From the NCBI GenBank assembly GCA_009838525.1, contig VXRJ01000016.1:161114-225113 (forward strand): a DNA stretch of 64,000 nucleotides, read 5' to 3'. Shown in pieces: positions 54,543-64,000 of the stretch (the first letter of the stretch is position 1; the number at the start of each line of letters is the position of its first letter). A program made the translations under genes and the position numbers. The notes below the pieces were generated by a model that was given only the letters and a program-made list of their open reading frames with translations, was not told the origin of the DNA and made no database searches. The DNA comes from Acidobacteriota bacterium (GTDB lineage: Bacteria > Acidobacteriota > Vicinamibacteria > Vicinamibacterales > UBA8438).

Positions 54543-55825
54543 CGGCGCTCGCCGATGGCGTACAGGTGCCCGGTCGTCCGGATGAAGATCTGTCCCTCGG
54601 AGACCGCCGGCGAACTGAGGCAGTAGTCGTCGAAGTCGTTCTCCGCCAGCAGCTCGAACTCCGGTCCGGCGCGGAAGACCGAGGTGACGCCATTCTCGTT
54701 GGTCACATAGATCTTGCCGTCGGCCAGCACGGGAGAGGCGCTGTAGGTGCCGCGGCTGAGCCGCTCCGGTCCGTACACCGGCTCGCCCGTCTTCGCGTCC
54801 ATGACGTAGACGATGCCGCGGTCGTTCACCACGTAGAGGTGCTCGCCGTCGCTCAACGGTGACGGGACGTCCGGGCCGTCGTCGGTCCGCCAGAGGACAT
54901 GCGTCTCGAGCACGTCGCCCCGGCCGCCCGGACGCAGCGCGAGCATCGGCCGGACGCGGGTCGGGGCGTAGATGACGCCGTCACGAACGAAGGGCGACGA
55001 GACGATCCGGTAGTTCCCTTCGCGCCGCGGGTTCAGCCCGTCGGCGCGCCACAGTTCGTCGCCCGTCTCCGGATCGTGCCCGGTCACCGCATCACCCCCG
55101 GTCAGGACGATCTCGGTGACGCCGTCGTACCGGAGCAGGGCCGGCGTGCTGTAGGAGTCGGGTGACTCGCGGCGCGCCTGGGTCGGCCGCTCCACGCGCC
55201 AGGCCGTCTCGCCGGTTGCGGCGTCGATCCGCAGCAGGTACGACGGATCGTCGGTCCGCATGCCGTGCAGCACCTGAACGTAGAGGGCGCCGTCGTGAAG
55301 GAGCGGCGACGAGGCGTAGCCCCAGTTCAGCCCGAACCGTCCGTACGACGCCTGAATGTCGCGCCGCCACAGTTGATTGCCCTCGAAGTCGAACGCCGTC
55401 AGGATCCCGGTGCCGGTCATCACCCAGACCCGCTCGCCGTCCGTCACCGGTGACGGCGACGACAGGTTCTGCTTCTGCAGCCGCCGGTTCCCGTCGCTCA
55501 GGTGGCGTTGCCACAACACCGTTCCATCCGCCCGGTCGAGCGCCCAGAGCTCGATGTTGTCGTCGTCGACGGCAACGTTCAGGAAGATCCGTTCGTTCCA
55601 GATGATTGGCGTCGAGCCCGACCGGGTGGGCATTTCCAGCTTCCACGCGATGTTCCGCTCGGTGTCCCACTCGACCGGCAACCCGGTCTCGGAGCTCACG
55701 CCGTCCCGCGTCGGGCCCCGCCAGGTCGGCCAGTTCTCCGCCGAGGCGGGAACTACCGCAAACCCGGCGCCAACAAGCAAAGCCACGCCGCACACGCACA
55801 CCGTCTTCCGCCGCTTCGTCATCAT
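54539..55825 (-). CDS. Exported PQQ-like beta-propeller protein
   Basis: 428 aa from the ATG at 55825 (others at 55834 and 55822). A signal peptide ends A-S-A. W-P-T-W-R-G-P-T-R-D-G opens the propeller, as in Pirellula/Acidobacteria family members; blades carry D-A-x-T-G-E. TGCTAGGAT lies seven bases upstream and there is no ribosome site, so a leaderless message is likely. Confidence 0.85.
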   Translation of the reverse strand: MMTKRRKTVCVCGVALLVGAGFAVVPASAENWPTWRGPTRDGVSSETGLPVEWDTERNIAWKLEMPTRSGSTPIIWNERIFLNVAVDDDNIELWALDRADGTVLWQRHLSDGNRRLQKQNLSSPSPVTDGERVWVMTGTGILTAFDFEGNQLWRRDIQASYGRFGLNWGYASSPLLHDGALYVQVLHGMRTDDPSYLLRIDAATGETAWRVERPTQARRESPDSYSTPALLRYDGVTEIVLTGGDAVTGHDPETGDELWRADGLNPRREGNYRIVSSPFVRDGVIYAPTRVRPMLALRPGGRGDVLETHVLWRTDDGPDVPSPLSDGEHLYVVNDRGIVYVMDAKTGEPVYGPERLSRGTYSASPVLADGKIYVTNENGVTSVFRAGPEFELLAENDFDDYCLSSPAVSEGQIFIRTTGHLYAIGERR

Positions 55826-55841
55826 GGCGCTCATCCTAGCA
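55826..55841 (-). promoter_or_regulatory. Extended -10 promoter (leaderless) for the propeller gene
   Basis: TGCTAGGAT (55841-55833, minus strand), identical to the box before the RsbW-type gene, ends seven bases before the ATG. Confidence 0.5.
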
Positions 55842-55860
55842 GCCCGCAGTGAAACCCCGG

Positions 55861-57039
55861 CTACAGTCGACCGGCGATGCCGGGGTCGAACGGGGACAGG
55901 CGCATGGTAGCCGGGATGGCGGTGATCCGGTCATCAATCGGGTATTGCGTGTCGCCCGGGTAGACCACGTAGAGCGCATCCAGACGGAGGTCTTCCACAG
56001 CAACCGCCATCGAACGCGTGCGGCGCGGCGCATCGACCCGCTTGATCTCGACGCCGACCCGCGTGCCCCGGCCCATCAGGAGCAGGTCCAGCTCGGCGCC
56101 GTTGTGGGTTGCCCAGAAGCAGGTTTCGTCCGGGAGGGCCTCGGCAATCACCTTCTCCAGAATGAACCCCTCCCAGGAAGCGCCGATGCGCGGATGCTGC
56201 CGCAGCGCATCCATCGTTCCGACACCGATCAGGTGGTGGTACAGGCCACTATCGCGGATGTAGACCCTGGGGCGCCTGACCTGGCGTTTGCCGAGATTCT
56301 CGTGCCAGGGACGCAACTGCCGGATCAGGAAGAGTTCATGCAGGAGGTCCAGGTAACGCCGCACGGTACCCTGACTCACGTTGAGGGCTGCCGCCAGCTC
56401 CGCGACGTTGAGGACCTGCCCGTGGTAGTGCGCGACCATGGCGAGCAACCGGTGCACGACCAGCGCACTGAGTTGCGCGCCGAACTGTGGAAGATCGCGT
56501 TCGACCAACGTGCGTACGAAGGCCCTCCGCCACGCCAGGCTGTTGGCCTCCGTGCCGGCCAGGAAGGATCGCGGAAACCCTCCCCGAACCCAGAGTCGGT
56601 CCATCCGCGAGACGCCGACCTCCGAAACCTGAAACCCGGTGAGTTCGATGTACTCGATGCGACCGGCCAGCGATTCCGCGCTCTGGCGCAGCAGGTTCGG
56701 ACCTGCGCTTCCGAGGACGAGGAACCGCGCCGGGTTGCCCTCGCGGTCGGCAAGCACCCGCAGGATTGGAAACAGGTCGGGCCGGTGCTGGACTTCGTCG
56801 ATGACGACGATGCCGGAGAGGTCCCGAAGCGCGGTCAGCGGCTCGTCCAGCCGTCCGAGGCTGACCGGATCCTCGAGATCGAAGTAGTTGGCCGAGCCGG
56901 CGGCTACCAGTTGCCGGGCGAGGGTGGTCTTTCCGCACTGGCGCGGACCGACGATGGCGACTACCGGCGAGCGTCCGAGCGCCTGCGTGGTCGCATCCCG
57001 CGCCAGTCGGGGAATCGTCTGACCCGCCACATTAACCAT
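55861..57039 (-). CDS. AAA ATPase with DUF4143 domain
   Basis: 392 aa. G-P-R-Q-C-G-K-T-T (Walker A), V-V-I-D-E-V-Q-H (Walker B), then a winged helix and the DUF4143 C-terminal nuclease-like region (E-L-D-L-L-L, V-G-V-E-I-K). The AT-rich upstream contains TATAGT (57060-57055) with a leader of under 20 bases. These ATPases are common stand-alone genes, sometimes selfish; role unknown. Confidence 0.9.
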   Translation of the reverse strand: MVNVAGQTIPRLARDATTQALGRSPVVAIVGPRQCGKTTLARQLVAAGSANYFDLEDPVSLGRLDEPLTALRDLSGIVVIDEVQHRPDLFPILRVLADREGNPARFLVLGSAGPNLLRQSAESLAGRIEYIELTGFQVSEVGVSRMDRLWVRGGFPRSFLAGTEANSLAWRRAFVRTLVERDLPQFGAQLSALVVHRLLAMVAHYHGQVLNVAELAAALNVSQGTVRRYLDLLHELFLIRQLRPWHENLGKRQVRRPRVYIRDSGLYHHLIGVGTMDALRQHPRIGASWEGFILEKVIAEALPDETCFWATHNGAELDLLLMGRGTRVGVEIKRVDAPRRTRSMAVAVEDLRLDALYVVYPGDTQYPIDDRITAIPATMRLSPFDPGIAGRL

Positions 57040-57112
57040 GATAATACACAGATGACTATAGTTATTTCATGGTATATGCGCGCGTCGAACGCTTCGTCGG
57101 TACTCACTGGCG

Positions 57113-59224
57113 TCAGTCGGCTGCCCCGGCGAGATCGAGCAGAAAGGCGTACTGGAGAGCGACCTCGCGGTATTGCCGGTAGCGGCCCGAGGCGCCGCCG
57201 TGGCCGGCGTCCGTGTTGGTCCGCAGGAGGAGCCGCCGCCCGTCCGCCGGCGCCGTGGCCCGGCGGCGGGCAACCCACTTGGCAGGTTCCCAGTATTGCA
57301 CCTGGGAGTCGTGCAGGCCGGTCATCACGAGAAGATGCGGCCAGGCGACGGAGTCCATGTTGTCGTAGGGCGAGTACGAGCGAATGTACGCATAGGCCGC
57401 GGGGTCGTTGGGGTTGCCCCATTCGTCGTACTCGCCCGTCGTCAGCGGGATGCTCTCGTCGAGCATCGTCGTGACGACGTCGACGAACGGGACCTGCGCG
57501 ACGACGCCGCAGAAGAGGTCGGGCCGCAGGTTGATGACGGCGCCCATCAGGAGGCCGCCGGCGCTGCCTCCCATCGCGTAGAGGCGCTCGGGGTCGGCAT
57601 GTCCTTCCGCCACCAGGTGCTCGGCGCAGGCAATGAAGTCGGTGAACGTGTTCTTCTTCCGCATCAGCTTGCCCGCGTCGTACCACGGGCGGCCCATTTC
57701 CTGGCCGCCGCGGATGTGCGCGATGGCGTAGGTCATGCCGCGATCGAGCAGGCTGAGTCGTGGCGACCGGAACGCGGGGTCCATGCTGATGCCGTACGAG
57801 CCGTAGCCGTAAAGGAGCAGCGGGGCGGGGCCGGCGGCGGCCGCGCCGCGCCGGCGGACGAGCGAGATCGGTATGCGCGCTCCATCCTCCGCCGTCGCCA
57901 GGATGCGGAGCGTCTCGTAGCGCTCCGGATCGAAATCGCCGAGCACGTCCTCCCGCTTCAGGAGGGTCCGTTCGCGCGTCGCCATGTCGTAGTCGTAAAT
58001 CGACGATGGCGTCGCCATCGAGCTGTAGTGAAACCGGAGGGTCGCGGTTTCCGGGTCCCGGTTGGTGTCGGCCGACACCTCGTACGCCGCCTCGCCGAAC
58101 GCGATCGTGTGCGGCGCGGCGCCGCTCCAGGGGTGGACCGAGAGCTGCGTCAGGCCGTCGCGGCGCTCGGCCAGCACCAGGTGGTCGCGGAACAGCTCGA
58201 AGCCCTCGAGGAAGACGTCGTCGCGGTGCGGGATCAACTCGCGCCAGGCTTCGCGCGCGGTGCGCGTCTCATCCGCCTCCATAAGGCGGAAGTTGACCGC
58301 GCCGGCGTTCGTCCGGATGGTGAACCGCCCGCGATAGTGATCGATCTCGTATTCGTGCCCCCGCTCGCGCGCCAGGAACACCACCGGCTCGGCGTCCGGA
58401 TCCAGCGCGTCGATCAGCCGGTACTCCGTCGTGATCGTCTGGAACGAACCGATCAGGAGGTACCGGCGCGACCGGCTGCGCCAGACGCCGCACGCGAACG
58501 TCTCGTCGGTCTCGTCGAAGACGAGCCGGTCGTCGGCCGGGTCGTCCCCGAGGCGGTGGCGTAGCACCTGGAACGGGCGAAGGGTCGTCGGATCGTGCCG
58601 TGTGTAGAGAAACGTCCGGCTGTCTGCCGCCCACGCGAAGTTGGCGGTGACGTCCGGGATGATGTCGGTCAGGTCGTCGCCGGTCTCGAGGTCGCGCACG
58701 CGGATGGCGTACTGGCGGCGGCCCACGGTATCGACGGCGTAGGCGAGCAGCCGATCGTCCGGACTCACCTGCAGTGCGCCGACCGAGCAGAACTCGTGGC
58801 CCTCGGCCACCCGGTTGACGTCGAGGAGGAGCTGCTCGCCCGGCGGCGGGCCCGCGGCCGGTTCCGCGGCGTGCGGCTCCGTCGGGTCCGGCGCCGCCGG
58901 GTCGTCGAGCCGAACCCGCCCGTACATCTCGTACTCGCGCCCATCCTCGTAGCGGACGTGATAGCGGTAGGCGCCGTCGCGGTACGGCACCGACATGTCG
59001 GTCTGCTTGATCCGCCCCTTGATCTCTTCGAACAGCGCCTCCTGAAGACGCGCCGTGTGCGCCAGCGCGGCATCCGTCCAGTCGTTCTCCGCCTTCAGGT
59101 AGTCGAGCACCTCCGGGTCCTCCCGGTCGCGCAGCCAGTAGTAGTCGTCCGCCCGCACGTCGCCATGTAGCTCGTGGCGGTGGGGTCTCCGAGGGGCGCG
59201 GGGTGGTGACGCGATCTTCGCCAT
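57113..59224 (-). CDS. ptrB: Oligopeptidase B / S9 prolyl oligopeptidase-family protease
   Basis: 703 aa. N-terminal propeller, C-terminal alpha/beta hydrolase with the catalytic Ser in G-G-S-A-G-G-L-L-M-G, Asp in the L-H-D-S-Q-V-Q-Y region and His in A-G-H-G-G-A-S-G-R. D-Y-Y-W-L-R-D-R near the start is typical. Cuts after basic residues in short peptides. Length is normal. It starts three bases after the permease gene. Confidence 0.93.
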   Translation of the reverse strand: MAKIASPPRAPRRPHRHELHGDVRADDYYWLRDREDPEVLDYLKAENDWTDAALAHTARLQEALFEEIKGRIKQTDMSVPYRDGAYRYHVRYEDGREYEMYGRVRLDDPAAPDPTEPHAAEPAAGPPPGEQLLLDVNRVAEGHEFCSVGALQVSPDDRLLAYAVDTVGRRQYAIRVRDLETGDDLTDIIPDVTANFAWAADSRTFLYTRHDPTTLRPFQVLRHRLGDDPADDRLVFDETDETFACGVWRSRSRRYLLIGSFQTITTEYRLIDALDPDAEPVVFLARERGHEYEIDHYRGRFTIRTNAGAVNFRLMEADETRTAREAWRELIPHRDDVFLEGFELFRDHLVLAERRDGLTQLSVHPWSGAAPHTIAFGEAAYEVSADTNRDPETATLRFHYSSMATPSSIYDYDMATRERTLLKREDVLGDFDPERYETLRILATAEDGARIPISLVRRRGAAAAGPAPLLLYGYGSYGISMDPAFRSPRLSLLDRGMTYAIAHIRGGQEMGRPWYDAGKLMRKKNTFTDFIACAEHLVAEGHADPERLYAMGGSAGGLLMGAVINLRPDLFCGVVAQVPFVDVVTTMLDESIPLTTGEYDEWGNPNDPAAYAYIRSYSPYDNMDSVAWPHLLVMTGLHDSQVQYWEPAKWVARRRATAPADGRRLLLRTNTDAGHGGASGRYRQYREVALQYAFLLDLAGAAD

Positions 59225-59227
59225 GAG

Positions 59228-61690
59228 CTACTCGACGCGGAGAGCGCCCATCGGGTCGATCCGGGCGCCGCGCCGCGCCGGGAGCCAGCTTGCCAGGAGA
59301 CAGATCGCCATCAGGACCGCCGACACGCCGACGAATACGACGGGATCGACGGGACTCGTTTCATAAAGGAGGGCCTGCATTCGGCGCGTGAGAGCGACGG
59401 CGGCGGCAATGCCGACGGCGACCCCCGCCGCCGCCATCCACGCTGCTTCCGTGACCACAAGCCGGCTGACCTCGGACGCCGGCGCGCCGATGGCCAGACG
59501 GATGGCGAGCTCGCGCCGCCGCTGCGCGACCAGGTAGGCGATGACGCCGTAGAGGCCGACCGCGCCCAGCAGGAGCGCAAGCGCGGCGGCGGTGATCAGG
59601 AGCACCATGACGAATACCCGCTCCTGCTGCGAACGGGCGATCAGGGTCTCCAGAGTCTCGACGTCAGAAAGCGGCAGGTTCGGATCGATGGCGCCGACCG
59701 CTTCACGGACGGCTCCGGCGAGACCGGAGGCGTCGGGCGCGCGCACGACAAAGCGCATCGCCGCCGATACCGGCTCGCGGTTGCCGATCGGGCTGATCCA
59801 CGGGTAGTAGGTCATCTCCGGCGGGTCCTCGTGCAGACCCTGCTCGTAGACGTCTTCCACCACGCCGACGATGCGCGACCAGGCTTCGCCCTCCTCGACG
59901 TTCGGCCGGCCACCCGGCCGGATCCCCTTGCCGATGGCGCTCTCGCCGGGCCAATAGGACTCCGCCAGCGAGCGCGAGACGATCACGATGGGCGCGTCCC
60001 GACCCGCGTCAAGGGCTTCGAACTCGCGTCCCTCGAGCACGTCGATCCCCATGGCGCCGAAGAAGCCGGGGGAAACCTGCTTGTACAGGAAGACGTTCGG
60101 GATGTCGTTCTCATCGGTCGGTCGCCCCTCGATGCTGTGGCCGGTGGCCTCCGCCGTTCCCCCGAAGGGCAGCGCGGAAGCGGCTGCGGCTGCGGTTACC
60201 CCCGGCAGCGCGGCGAGGCGGTCGACGACCGCGCGGTGGAAGTTGAGGCGCGACGCCGGCGTCTCGTACTCGCGCGCCGGAAGCGCAACACCGAAGTTCA
60301 GGACGTCGACCGGATTGAATCCGGGATCGACCGCGGCGACCCGCTGGTACGACCGGACGGCGAGACCGGACCCGATGAGCAGCGACAAGGCGAGGGCGAT
60401 CTGCGTCACCACCAGCCCCCGCCGCAGGAGCTGGCGCTGGCGTCCTCCGGCGACCGCGCGCGCTCCTTCCGTCATCCGGGCCGCCGCCGCCGACACGGCA
60501 GCCGCGCGGATTGCCGGCAGCAGGCCGAGCAGGAGGCCCGCCGCCACCGACACCGCGAGGCCGAAGAGCAGGACGACACCGTCTATCGACACTTCCTCCA
60601 GGCGCGGCAGGTTCCGGGGCCCGAAGCGGACTACCAGACGGACGGCGGCCCACGCGAGGGGCAGGGCCAGAAGTCCGCCCCCAACCCCGAGGGCCAGGCT
60701 CTCGAACAGCAGCGACCTCGTGAGGCGGCCGCGCGTCTCTCCCAACGCGGCGCGGATCGCCAGCTCTCCCGCCCGCGCCTCCGAGCGGACGAGAAAGAGG
60801 TTCGCGACGTTCGCGCAGGCGATCAGCAGCAGGAATCCGACCGCGCCCAGCAGGATCCAGAGGGTCGCGCCGATGTCGCCCACGACGAACTCGCGGGCCG
60901 GGCGCACCAGCGGCCGGAAGCCGGCGTTCTCCAGAAACGCCGCCGCCGGCTGATCCGGAAACACCTCAGGCAGATTCGACAGCAGCGTTTCGAGCTCCGC
61001 CTGCACCTGCGAGAGGGATACGCCCGCCGCCATCCGTCCGATGCCCTGCGCGCCGAACGAGCCCAACTGAAGCGCGGCCCGGTTGATGCGGAGCGGCCGC
61101 CACAGCTCCGCGTCGGGCTGCGACGGCACGACGAATCCGGGAGGCATGACGCCGACGATTTCGACACGGTCGCCGTCGATGTCGACCACCTGGCCGATCA
61201 CGTTCGGGTCGCCGCCGAACCGCCGCCGCCAGAGGTCGTCGCTCAGGATCGCGACCCACCGCGCATCGCCACGCTCGTCGTCGACCGTAAAGGCCCGGCC
61301 GAACCGCGGCTGGGTGCGCGCGACGTCGAAGAACGACGCGGTAACGCGCGCGCCCCCCACCCGTTCCGGGTTTCCCGCGCCGGTGAAGCTGGCCGATGCC
61401 CCCTCGATCATGGCGACGCTCTCGAGGGTCCGGCTCTCCTCCTCGTAATGCACGTAGAGGGCGTCGGAGATGGGGAGTTGGTCAAGCTGCGTGAGGGCCG
61501 GAGCGGCGTGCTCCAGCATCACGAGGCGTTCCGAATCGGGAAGCGGCAGCGGGCGGAGGAGCACCGCGTTGACGACCGTGAAGATGGCGACGTTCGCCCC
61601 GACGCCCACCGCGAGGGTCAGGAGCGAGACGATGGTGAACCCGGGCGAAGCGGCGAGGCGGCGGATGAGAACGCGGAGCGCCCCGGCCAT
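59228..61690 (-). CDS. ADOP-type ABC transporter permease (MacB/FtsX)
   Basis: 820 aa. Two repeated MacB-PCD/FtsX halves; S-P-G-F-T-I-V-S-L-L-T-L-A-V-G-V-G-A-N and A-N-V-A-N-L-F-L-V-R-S-E-A-R match the acidobacterial orphan permeases. No ATPase gene is adjacent in this window. Substrate unknown. Confidence 0.92.
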   Translation of the reverse strand: MAGALRVLIRRLAASPGFTIVSLLTLAVGVGANVAIFTVVNAVLLRPLPLPDSERLVMLEHAAPALTQLDQLPISDALYVHYEEESRTLESVAMIEGASASFTGAGNPERVGGARVTASFFDVARTQPRFGRAFTVDDERGDARWVAILSDDLWRRRFGGDPNVIGQVVDIDGDRVEIVGVMPPGFVVPSQPDAELWRPLRINRAALQLGSFGAQGIGRMAAGVSLSQVQAELETLLSNLPEVFPDQPAAAFLENAGFRPLVRPAREFVVGDIGATLWILLGAVGFLLLIACANVANLFLVRSEARAGELAIRAALGETRGRLTRSLLFESLALGVGGGLLALPLAWAAVRLVVRFGPRNLPRLEEVSIDGVVLLFGLAVSVAAGLLLGLLPAIRAAAVSAAAARMTEGARAVAGGRQRQLLRRGLVVTQIALALSLLIGSGLAVRSYQRVAAVDPGFNPVDVLNFGVALPAREYETPASRLNFHRAVVDRLAALPGVTAAAAASALPFGGTAEATGHSIEGRPTDENDIPNVFLYKQVSPGFFGAMGIDVLEGREFEALDAGRDAPIVIVSRSLAESYWPGESAIGKGIRPGGRPNVEEGEAWSRIVGVVEDVYEQGLHEDPPEMTYYPWISPIGNREPVSAAMRFVVRAPDASGLAGAVREAVGAIDPNLPLSDVETLETLIARSQQERVFVMVLLITAAALALLLGAVGLYGVIAYLVAQRRRELAIRLAIGAPASEVSRLVVTEAAWMAAAGVAVGIAAAVALTRRMQALLYETSPVDPVVFVGVSAVLMAICLLASWLPARRGARIDPMGALRVE

Positions 61691-61696
61691 CGCAGC

Positions 61697-62452
61697 CTAC
61701 TTGCGGAGCGTGCGGTCGACGTACGCCTGAACCGCCGCAAGAACCCGGGGGGACAGCCAGGCTTCGAGCACTTCCTCTTCGATGGATCGCAGGCCGGCAA
61801 CCGCGCGGTCGCGGCCCGGGCCGCGAATGAGCCGCTTGGTCAGCGTGAACGAGACGGGCGGCAGCGCGGCGAGGCGGGCGGCGAATTCCACGGCGCGGTC
61901 GACGCACGCCTCGGCCGGCGTTACTTCGTCGACGAAGCCGTTCGCGAGCGCCTCGGCCGGCGTGCAGGTAAGGCCCCCGTAGACCACCGCCTGCAGACGA
62001 TGCGCGGGGACCGAGAGGCGAAGGATCTCGAGGGCCATGGCAGGAAACGGAACGCCGACGGAGAGTTCCGGCGTGCCGACCCGGCCCCCGCCGTCCGCCA
62101 TGACGCGGTAATCGCAAGCGCACGCCAGAATGCAACCGCCGGCAATGGCGTGGCCGTTGACGGCGGCAATGAGCGGCTTCGGGAACGTGTAGGCCCGGAA
62201 GAAGGCGTCGCCGAGGAGCGGCAGGAACGTCCGGATGTAGTCGCGCCCTCCCTCCATTAGAACGCGCAGGTCGACACCGGCGGAGAAGATCGAGCCGGCG
62301 CCGGTCAGCACGACGGCCGCGGCGTCATCCGACTGTTGCAACCGGGCCAACTCCGCGCTCAGCCCCCGGGTGAAGTCGGTATCGAAGGCGTTGACCTTGC
62401 CGTGGCGCATGCGGAGCACGGTGACCTTGTCACGTTGTTCGGTCGTGAACAT
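61697..62452 (-). CDS. Enoyl-CoA hydratase/isomerase family protein
   Basis: 251 aa from the ATG at 62452, with AGGAG upstream. G-A-G-S-I-F-S-A-G-V-D-L and N-G-H-A-I-A-G-G-C form the oxyanion hole of the crotonase fold. The usual catalytic Glu pair is not clear, so hydratase, isomerase or other crotonase chemistry is possible. It is inserted between two permease genes. Confidence 0.88.
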   Translation of the reverse strand: MFTTEQRDKVTVLRMRHGKVNAFDTDFTRGLSAELARLQQSDDAAAVVLTGAGSIFSAGVDLRVLMEGGRDYIRTFLPLLGDAFFRAYTFPKPLIAAVNGHAIAGGCILACACDYRVMADGGGRVGTPELSVGVPFPAMALEILRLSVPAHRLQAVVYGGLTCTPAEALANGFVDEVTPAEACVDRAVEFAARLAALPPVSFTLTKRLIRGPGRDRAVAGLRSIEEEVLEAWLSPRVLAAVQAYVDRTLRK

Positions 62453-62460
62453 GCGGACTC

Positions 62461-63993
62461 CTACTCGGTGCGAAGCGACCCCAGCAGCGGGGAACGGGCG
62501 GCGGCGACCGTCGCCGCAACCGATGACGTAAGACCGGCCGCGATCACCACGATCAGCAGCACGGCAAGGGAAACGACGGGAACCGCGCCGCCGCGCTCGA
62601 GCCAGGCCGGGGCGATGGCGATGATGGCGCAAGCCGTGCCCGCCAACAGGCCGGGGAACAGGAGAAACGCGTTCTCGGCCAGCACCATGAGCGAAAGGTG
62701 TCGCGTGTTGTAGCCGACGGCCCGCATCAGGGCCAGCTCGCGGCGCCGCTCCAGCACGTTCCGCAGCAGGATGGCGCCGAGGCCGAACGTGCCGAGTATC
62801 AGGCCGAGGCCACCGAGGGTCTGGAAGGTCGCGAGATACGTGTTCTCCACCTGGTGGAACGACGCCAGGCGCTCCGCGGCGGAGACGGCGTCGAAGCCGA
62901 AGTCGGCCAGACGGTCCTCCAGCGCGGCGCTCACCTCCTCCATCCGATCCGGCGGCGCGTCGATCAGGAAGACCCGGTAGCCGTCGTAGTCCGGGAAGAC
63001 GCGTTCGAAGTTCGCTTCGCCAATCAGCAGCTCGCCCTGGAACACGGAATCCGCCAGCGCGGCGACGATCCGGAGCGTCACCGGGCGGTCGGTGTCCCGG
63101 TTCAGGACGAAGTCGTCACCGATGCCCAGATGCAAGGCGTAGGCCAGGGACGTCGCGTCGGCGATGGCGGGAATCGCGCCGTCCTCGAACGTCCGGTCGA
63201 GCAGCAGCCAGGGGTTCGCTTCCTCCTCGGGAGTCTCCGCCGCGGTGGCGCCGAACGTGAAACGCCGCTCCGCCAGGAACTCCGCCGTCGGCGCCAGCAC
63301 CCGCGGGTCCTTCGCCTGGTAGAGGTTCAGGCAGCTCGCATCCTCGCCCGGACGCAGACGGAACCGCGCGATCGAGACGCCCGCCAGCGCCTCGCCGTCG
63401 CCGAACAGGTCGTCGATGAACAGCTCCGCCTGCCCCGCCGTGTTCGACGGATCGTGGACGATCGGCAGGAGCGACTCGGCCAGCAGCGTGTAGCCCCCGG
63501 TGCCGGAACCGCGGTCGGTCGCATCGGCCTCGCCGTCCCTTCGGAACGCATCGACGGCGACGATGATGAAGACGGCAAAGGCGATCAGCGCGATGCACAG
63601 AACGCTCCGGCCCGGACGGTACGCCGCGTTGCGGTAACCCACCTGCGAGAGCGACTGGCGCCCGTGCGCCTGGCCGTCCGGGCGGCCGCCGATCCATGCC
63701 CAGGCCAGCGCCAGCGACGCCAGCAGGAGCGACATGCCGCCGCCGAAGAAGCCGGCCGTATTGCCGATGACGCCGAGCGCGGCGGCGCCGATCAGCGCGA
63801 GCCCGGCGCCGCCGAGGGCCAGGGCCAGCCAACCGGCGCGCCGCTCGCCCGCCCCCGCCTCGTCGATCTTCGGCACGCCGGTCACCTCCGCCACGCCGCC
63901 GGTCAGCAGGCTGCGGGGCGTCGCCGGCGAGAGGGCGCGAAGCGTCCACGCGATCGACAGGAGCGCGGCCAGGATCCTGTGGCGTATACACAT
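62461..63993 (-). CDS. FtsX-type ABC permease, 5' part probably cut by the window edge
   Basis: The frame is open to the edge, and the ATG at 63993 has no clear ribosome site, so the true N terminus may lie beyond 64000. The visible part has a first helix set, a large periplasmic domain (V-D-A-F-R-R-D-G..., then R-F-R-L-R-P-G-E-D-A-S-C), and a C-terminal FtsX domain with L-R-N-V-L-E-R-R-R-E-L-A-L-M-R-A-V-G-Y. Stop nine bases before the hydratase gene. Confidence 0.82.
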   Translation of the reverse strand: MCIRHRILAALLSIAWTLRALSPATPRSLLTGGVAEVTGVPKIDEAGAGERRAGWLALALGGAGLALIGAAALGVIGNTAGFFGGGMSLLLASLALAWAWIGGRPDGQAHGRQSLSQVGYRNAAYRPGRSVLCIALIAFAVFIIVAVDAFRRDGEADATDRGSGTGGYTLLAESLLPIVHDPSNTAGQAELFIDDLFGDGEALAGVSIARFRLRPGEDASCLNLYQAKDPRVLAPTAEFLAERRFTFGATAAETPEEEANPWLLLDRTFEDGAIPAIADATSLAYALHLGIGDDFVLNRDTDRPVTLRIVAALADSVFQGELLIGEANFERVFPDYDGYRVFLIDAPPDRMEEVSAALEDRLADFGFDAVSAAERLASFHQVENTYLATFQTLGGLGLILGTFGLGAILLRNVLERRRELALMRAVGYNTRHLSLMVLAENAFLLFPGLLAGTACAIIAIAPAWLERGGAVPVVSLAVLLIVVIAAGLTSSVAATVAAARSPLLGSLRTE

Positions 63994-64000
63994 ATCACTC

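Noticed and set aside
59831..62260. Long plus-strand open frame opposite the ADOP permease
   Set aside because: Antisense shadow; Arg/Asp/Gly-rich with no recognisable domain.

Overview
This window is high-GC bacterial chromosomal DNA with tightly packed genes. The family content suggests an Acidobacteriota lineage of the Vicinamibacteria type: an ADOP-type orphan ABC permease, a second FtsX-type permease, DUF4159 and NIPSNAP proteins, PQQ-like propellers, SpoIIE phosphatase and oligopeptidase B. That assignment is an inference from gene content; no rRNA or ribosomal protein gene is present. No tRNA, rRNA, CRISPR array or intact insertion sequence was recognised.

Layout. (1) 1-3770 is visibly less GC-rich than the rest and looks acquired. 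It holds the end of a ubiquitin-like conjugation operon (Ubl-E2-like protein, JAB-E1 fusion, DUF6527), a small divergent DUF3467-like gene and a RES-domain gene. (2) 4269-15022 has a lipoate ligase facing a long co-directional operon: cysteine desulfurase, GcvH-like carrier, CobW-type GTPase, stand-alone HdrA-N-like protein, dicluster ferredoxin, radical SAM enzyme, DUF116-polyprenyl synthase fusion, a small alpha/alpha-toroid protein and a squalene-hopene-cyclase-like enzyme. This reads as an undescribed iron-sulfur plus isoprenoid pathway. (3) 15068-17616 holds a DUF222/HNH protein and a DUF1778/GNAT toxin-antitoxin pair. (4) 17754-25337 is a second metabolic operon: iron alcohol dehydrogenase, propeller protein, HemW/HemN-like radical SAM protein, PF01947 chorismate-lyase-like protein, WxWxIP flavin halogenase-like enzyme, hotdog thioesterase, PaaK-like ligase and a VOC protein. 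It suggests a modified, possibly halogenated, chorismate-derived aromatic. (5) 25394-30906 has a TAXI-TRAP transporter followed by a circularly permuted ATP-grasp/alpha-E pair. (6) 30950-34313 is a STAS/RsbW-type/SpoIIE-type partner-switching module. (7) 34409-42426 is mixed: Tsx-like porin, two Fic proteins, exported LON-domain protein, Tat-exported hydrolase, an orphan Phd antitoxin with a truncated toxin start, matrixin protease and two NIPSNAP proteins. (8) 42447-63993 is mostly minus-strand: enolase, enolase-superfamily dehydratase, DUF4159, secreted and outer-membrane proteins, DUF547, GT-C transferase, sodium symporter with DUF3311, propeller protein, DUF4143 ATPase, oligopeptidase B and permease genes.

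Several genes have a -10-like box ending 6-8 bases before the start codon (2868, 23189, 31768, 36644, 55825), consistent with leaderless transcription. A palindromic dispersed repeat occurs twice near 36.5 kb and once inside the 3' end of the cysteine desulfurase gene.
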